Positions 63,466 through 64,000 of a stretch of 64,000 nucleotides of DNA are shown in pieces. The notes under the pieces are model-generated. The model did not search any database. It was not told the DNA's origin and worked only from the letters and a program-made list of their open reading frames with translations. The stretch lies in the NCBI RefSeq assembly GCF_048381675.1, contig NZ_JBLWIS010000004.1, forward strand, positions 124,001 to 188,000, written 5' to 3'. Source of the DNA: Advenella sp048381675. GTDB taxonomy: Bacteria; Pseudomonadota; Gammaproteobacteria; Burkholderiales; Burkholderiaceae_B. Each line of letters starts with the position of its first letter. Within the stretch, counting starts at the first letter, position 1. The position numbers and the translations under genes were made by a program.

Positions 63466-64000
63466 TTATAGGCAGGCGGATAAATTACTACGGGTGCGCA
63501 AGTCTTGCAACCAGCACAGGCTTTGCTGAGTGTGACTGATTGTAGACAGTTTGGGGGGCACTTTGTTGCAAATAACCAGGGCTTTGGGACATCGTTGGTA
63601 AAAACCGCAGGCCGGGGGTGGTGAAAAAAGATCGGGTGGCTGGCCCGGAATCGGACGCAGGCTTTCGCGCTCCATGTCCAGTCTGGGGATGGATTGCAAC
63701 AGGCCTTGGGTGTAGGGGTGCTGGGGATTATAGAAAATATCCCGCTGGGAACCCGATTCCACGCATTGACCTGCATACATGACAGCCACCTGGTTGGCGA
63801 TTTTTGCCACGACGCCCAGGTCATGGGTAATCAGGATGATGGAAATGCCGGTGGCTGCCTGGATATGGCTGAATAATTCCAGGATTTGTGCCTGTATGGT
63901 GACGTCCAGTGCGGTGGTGGGTTCATCGGCAATCAGCAGTTCCGGTTCGCACATCAAGGCAATCGCAATGACCACGCGTTGGCGCATGCCGCCTGACAAC
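63466..64000 (-). CDS. oppD: Oligopeptide ABC transporter ATP-binding protein, 5' end missing (OppD type)
   Basis: At least 177 residues. Visible are the signature SGGMRQR, Walker B LLIADEPTTALD, the His in ITHDLGVV and the C-terminal oligopeptide-transporter Cys region (CGFYQRCPKALVICNK). The Walker A end lies beyond the right edge. It is upstream of oppA in one operon. Confidence 0.92.
   Translation of the reverse strand, partial: LSGGMRQRVVIAIALMCEPELLIADEPTTALDVTIQAQILELFSHIQAATGISIILITHDLGVVAKIANQVAVMYAGQCVESGSQRDIFYNPQHPYTQGLLQSIPRLDMERESLRPIPGQPPDLFSPPPACGFYQRCPKALVICNKVPPKLSTISHTQQSLCWLQDLRTRSNLSACL

Noticed and set aside
1..64000. CRISPR arrays, tRNA or rRNA genes, prophage genes and intact IS transposases
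   Set aside because: None was seen on either strand by reading.

Overview
The window looks like chromosomal DNA of a betaproteobacterium, most probably Burkholderiales/Alcaligenaceae with moderate GC. Two things point there. Four periplasmic Bug-type (TctC) receptors of the tripartite tricarboxylate transporter (TTT) family lie at 2062, 8888, 24032 and 44935, an expansion typical of Bordetella relatives. The block rpmH-rnpA-yidD-yidC (minus) facing dnaA-dnaN-gyrB (plus) sits at 13.9-22 kb. The species cannot be named from the sequence alone.

Layout. 0-13.5 kb is a catabolic island: the end of a VanB-type ferredoxin reductase, a LysR regulator, a Bug receptor, a four-subunit succinate dehydrogenase/fumarate reductase-like complex in the order B-C-D-A, a two-subunit class I fumarase/tartrate dehydratase, an amidohydrolase-fold protein, a second Bug receptor, a cytochrome P450 and an ADP-forming acyl-CoA synthetase. 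The flavoprotein has Cys where succinate dehydrogenases carry the FAD-linking His, and the amidohydrolase lacks usual metal ligands. I infer that the island oxidises and hydrates a substituted succinate-like acid rather than duplicating the TCA cycle. A probable small RNA with three CUCCUCC-type motifs lies between the island and yidC.

13.9-22 kb is the housekeeping dnaA region. 22.3-27 kb is an operon of a four-domain rhodanese protein and a complete TTT transporter (TctC-TctB-TctA). 27.1-30.8 kb is a decaying acyl-CoA locus: an acyl-CoA synthetase preceded by a 30-codon thiolase remnant, a frameshifted PAS-LuxR regulator and a CaiB-type CoA-transferase. 30.8-43.4 kb holds stress and envelope genes: NlpE-like lipoprotein, catalase, ferric-reductase-like flavocytochrome, DUF1971 protein, methionine aminopeptidase, UshA-like 5'-nucleotidase, OmpW, a cytochrome b561/YceI/YceI operon with its LysR regulator, and a divergent BigR/persulfide-dioxygenase pair.

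43.5-50.4 kb contains an SDR gene, a 632-bp AT-rich gap with four DnaA boxes (a candidate oriC about 28 kb from dnaA), and a second acid-catabolic locus (Bug, GntR regulator, enoyl-CoA hydratase, MmgE/PrpD, CaiB). 50.4-64 kb carries mixed genes: alkB, meso-DAP dehydrogenase, NAD(P)HX dehydratase, methyltransferase, an ABC-2 exporter, the proVWX osmoprotectant importer, a metallophosphoesterase, a copper-chaperone-like protein, a glycine-zipper lipoprotein, a GNAT acetyltransferase and part of an opp peptide importer.

Limits: no database search, structure prediction or cumulative GC skew was run. Functions come from recognisable motifs and context; substrates of the catabolic loci are inference.
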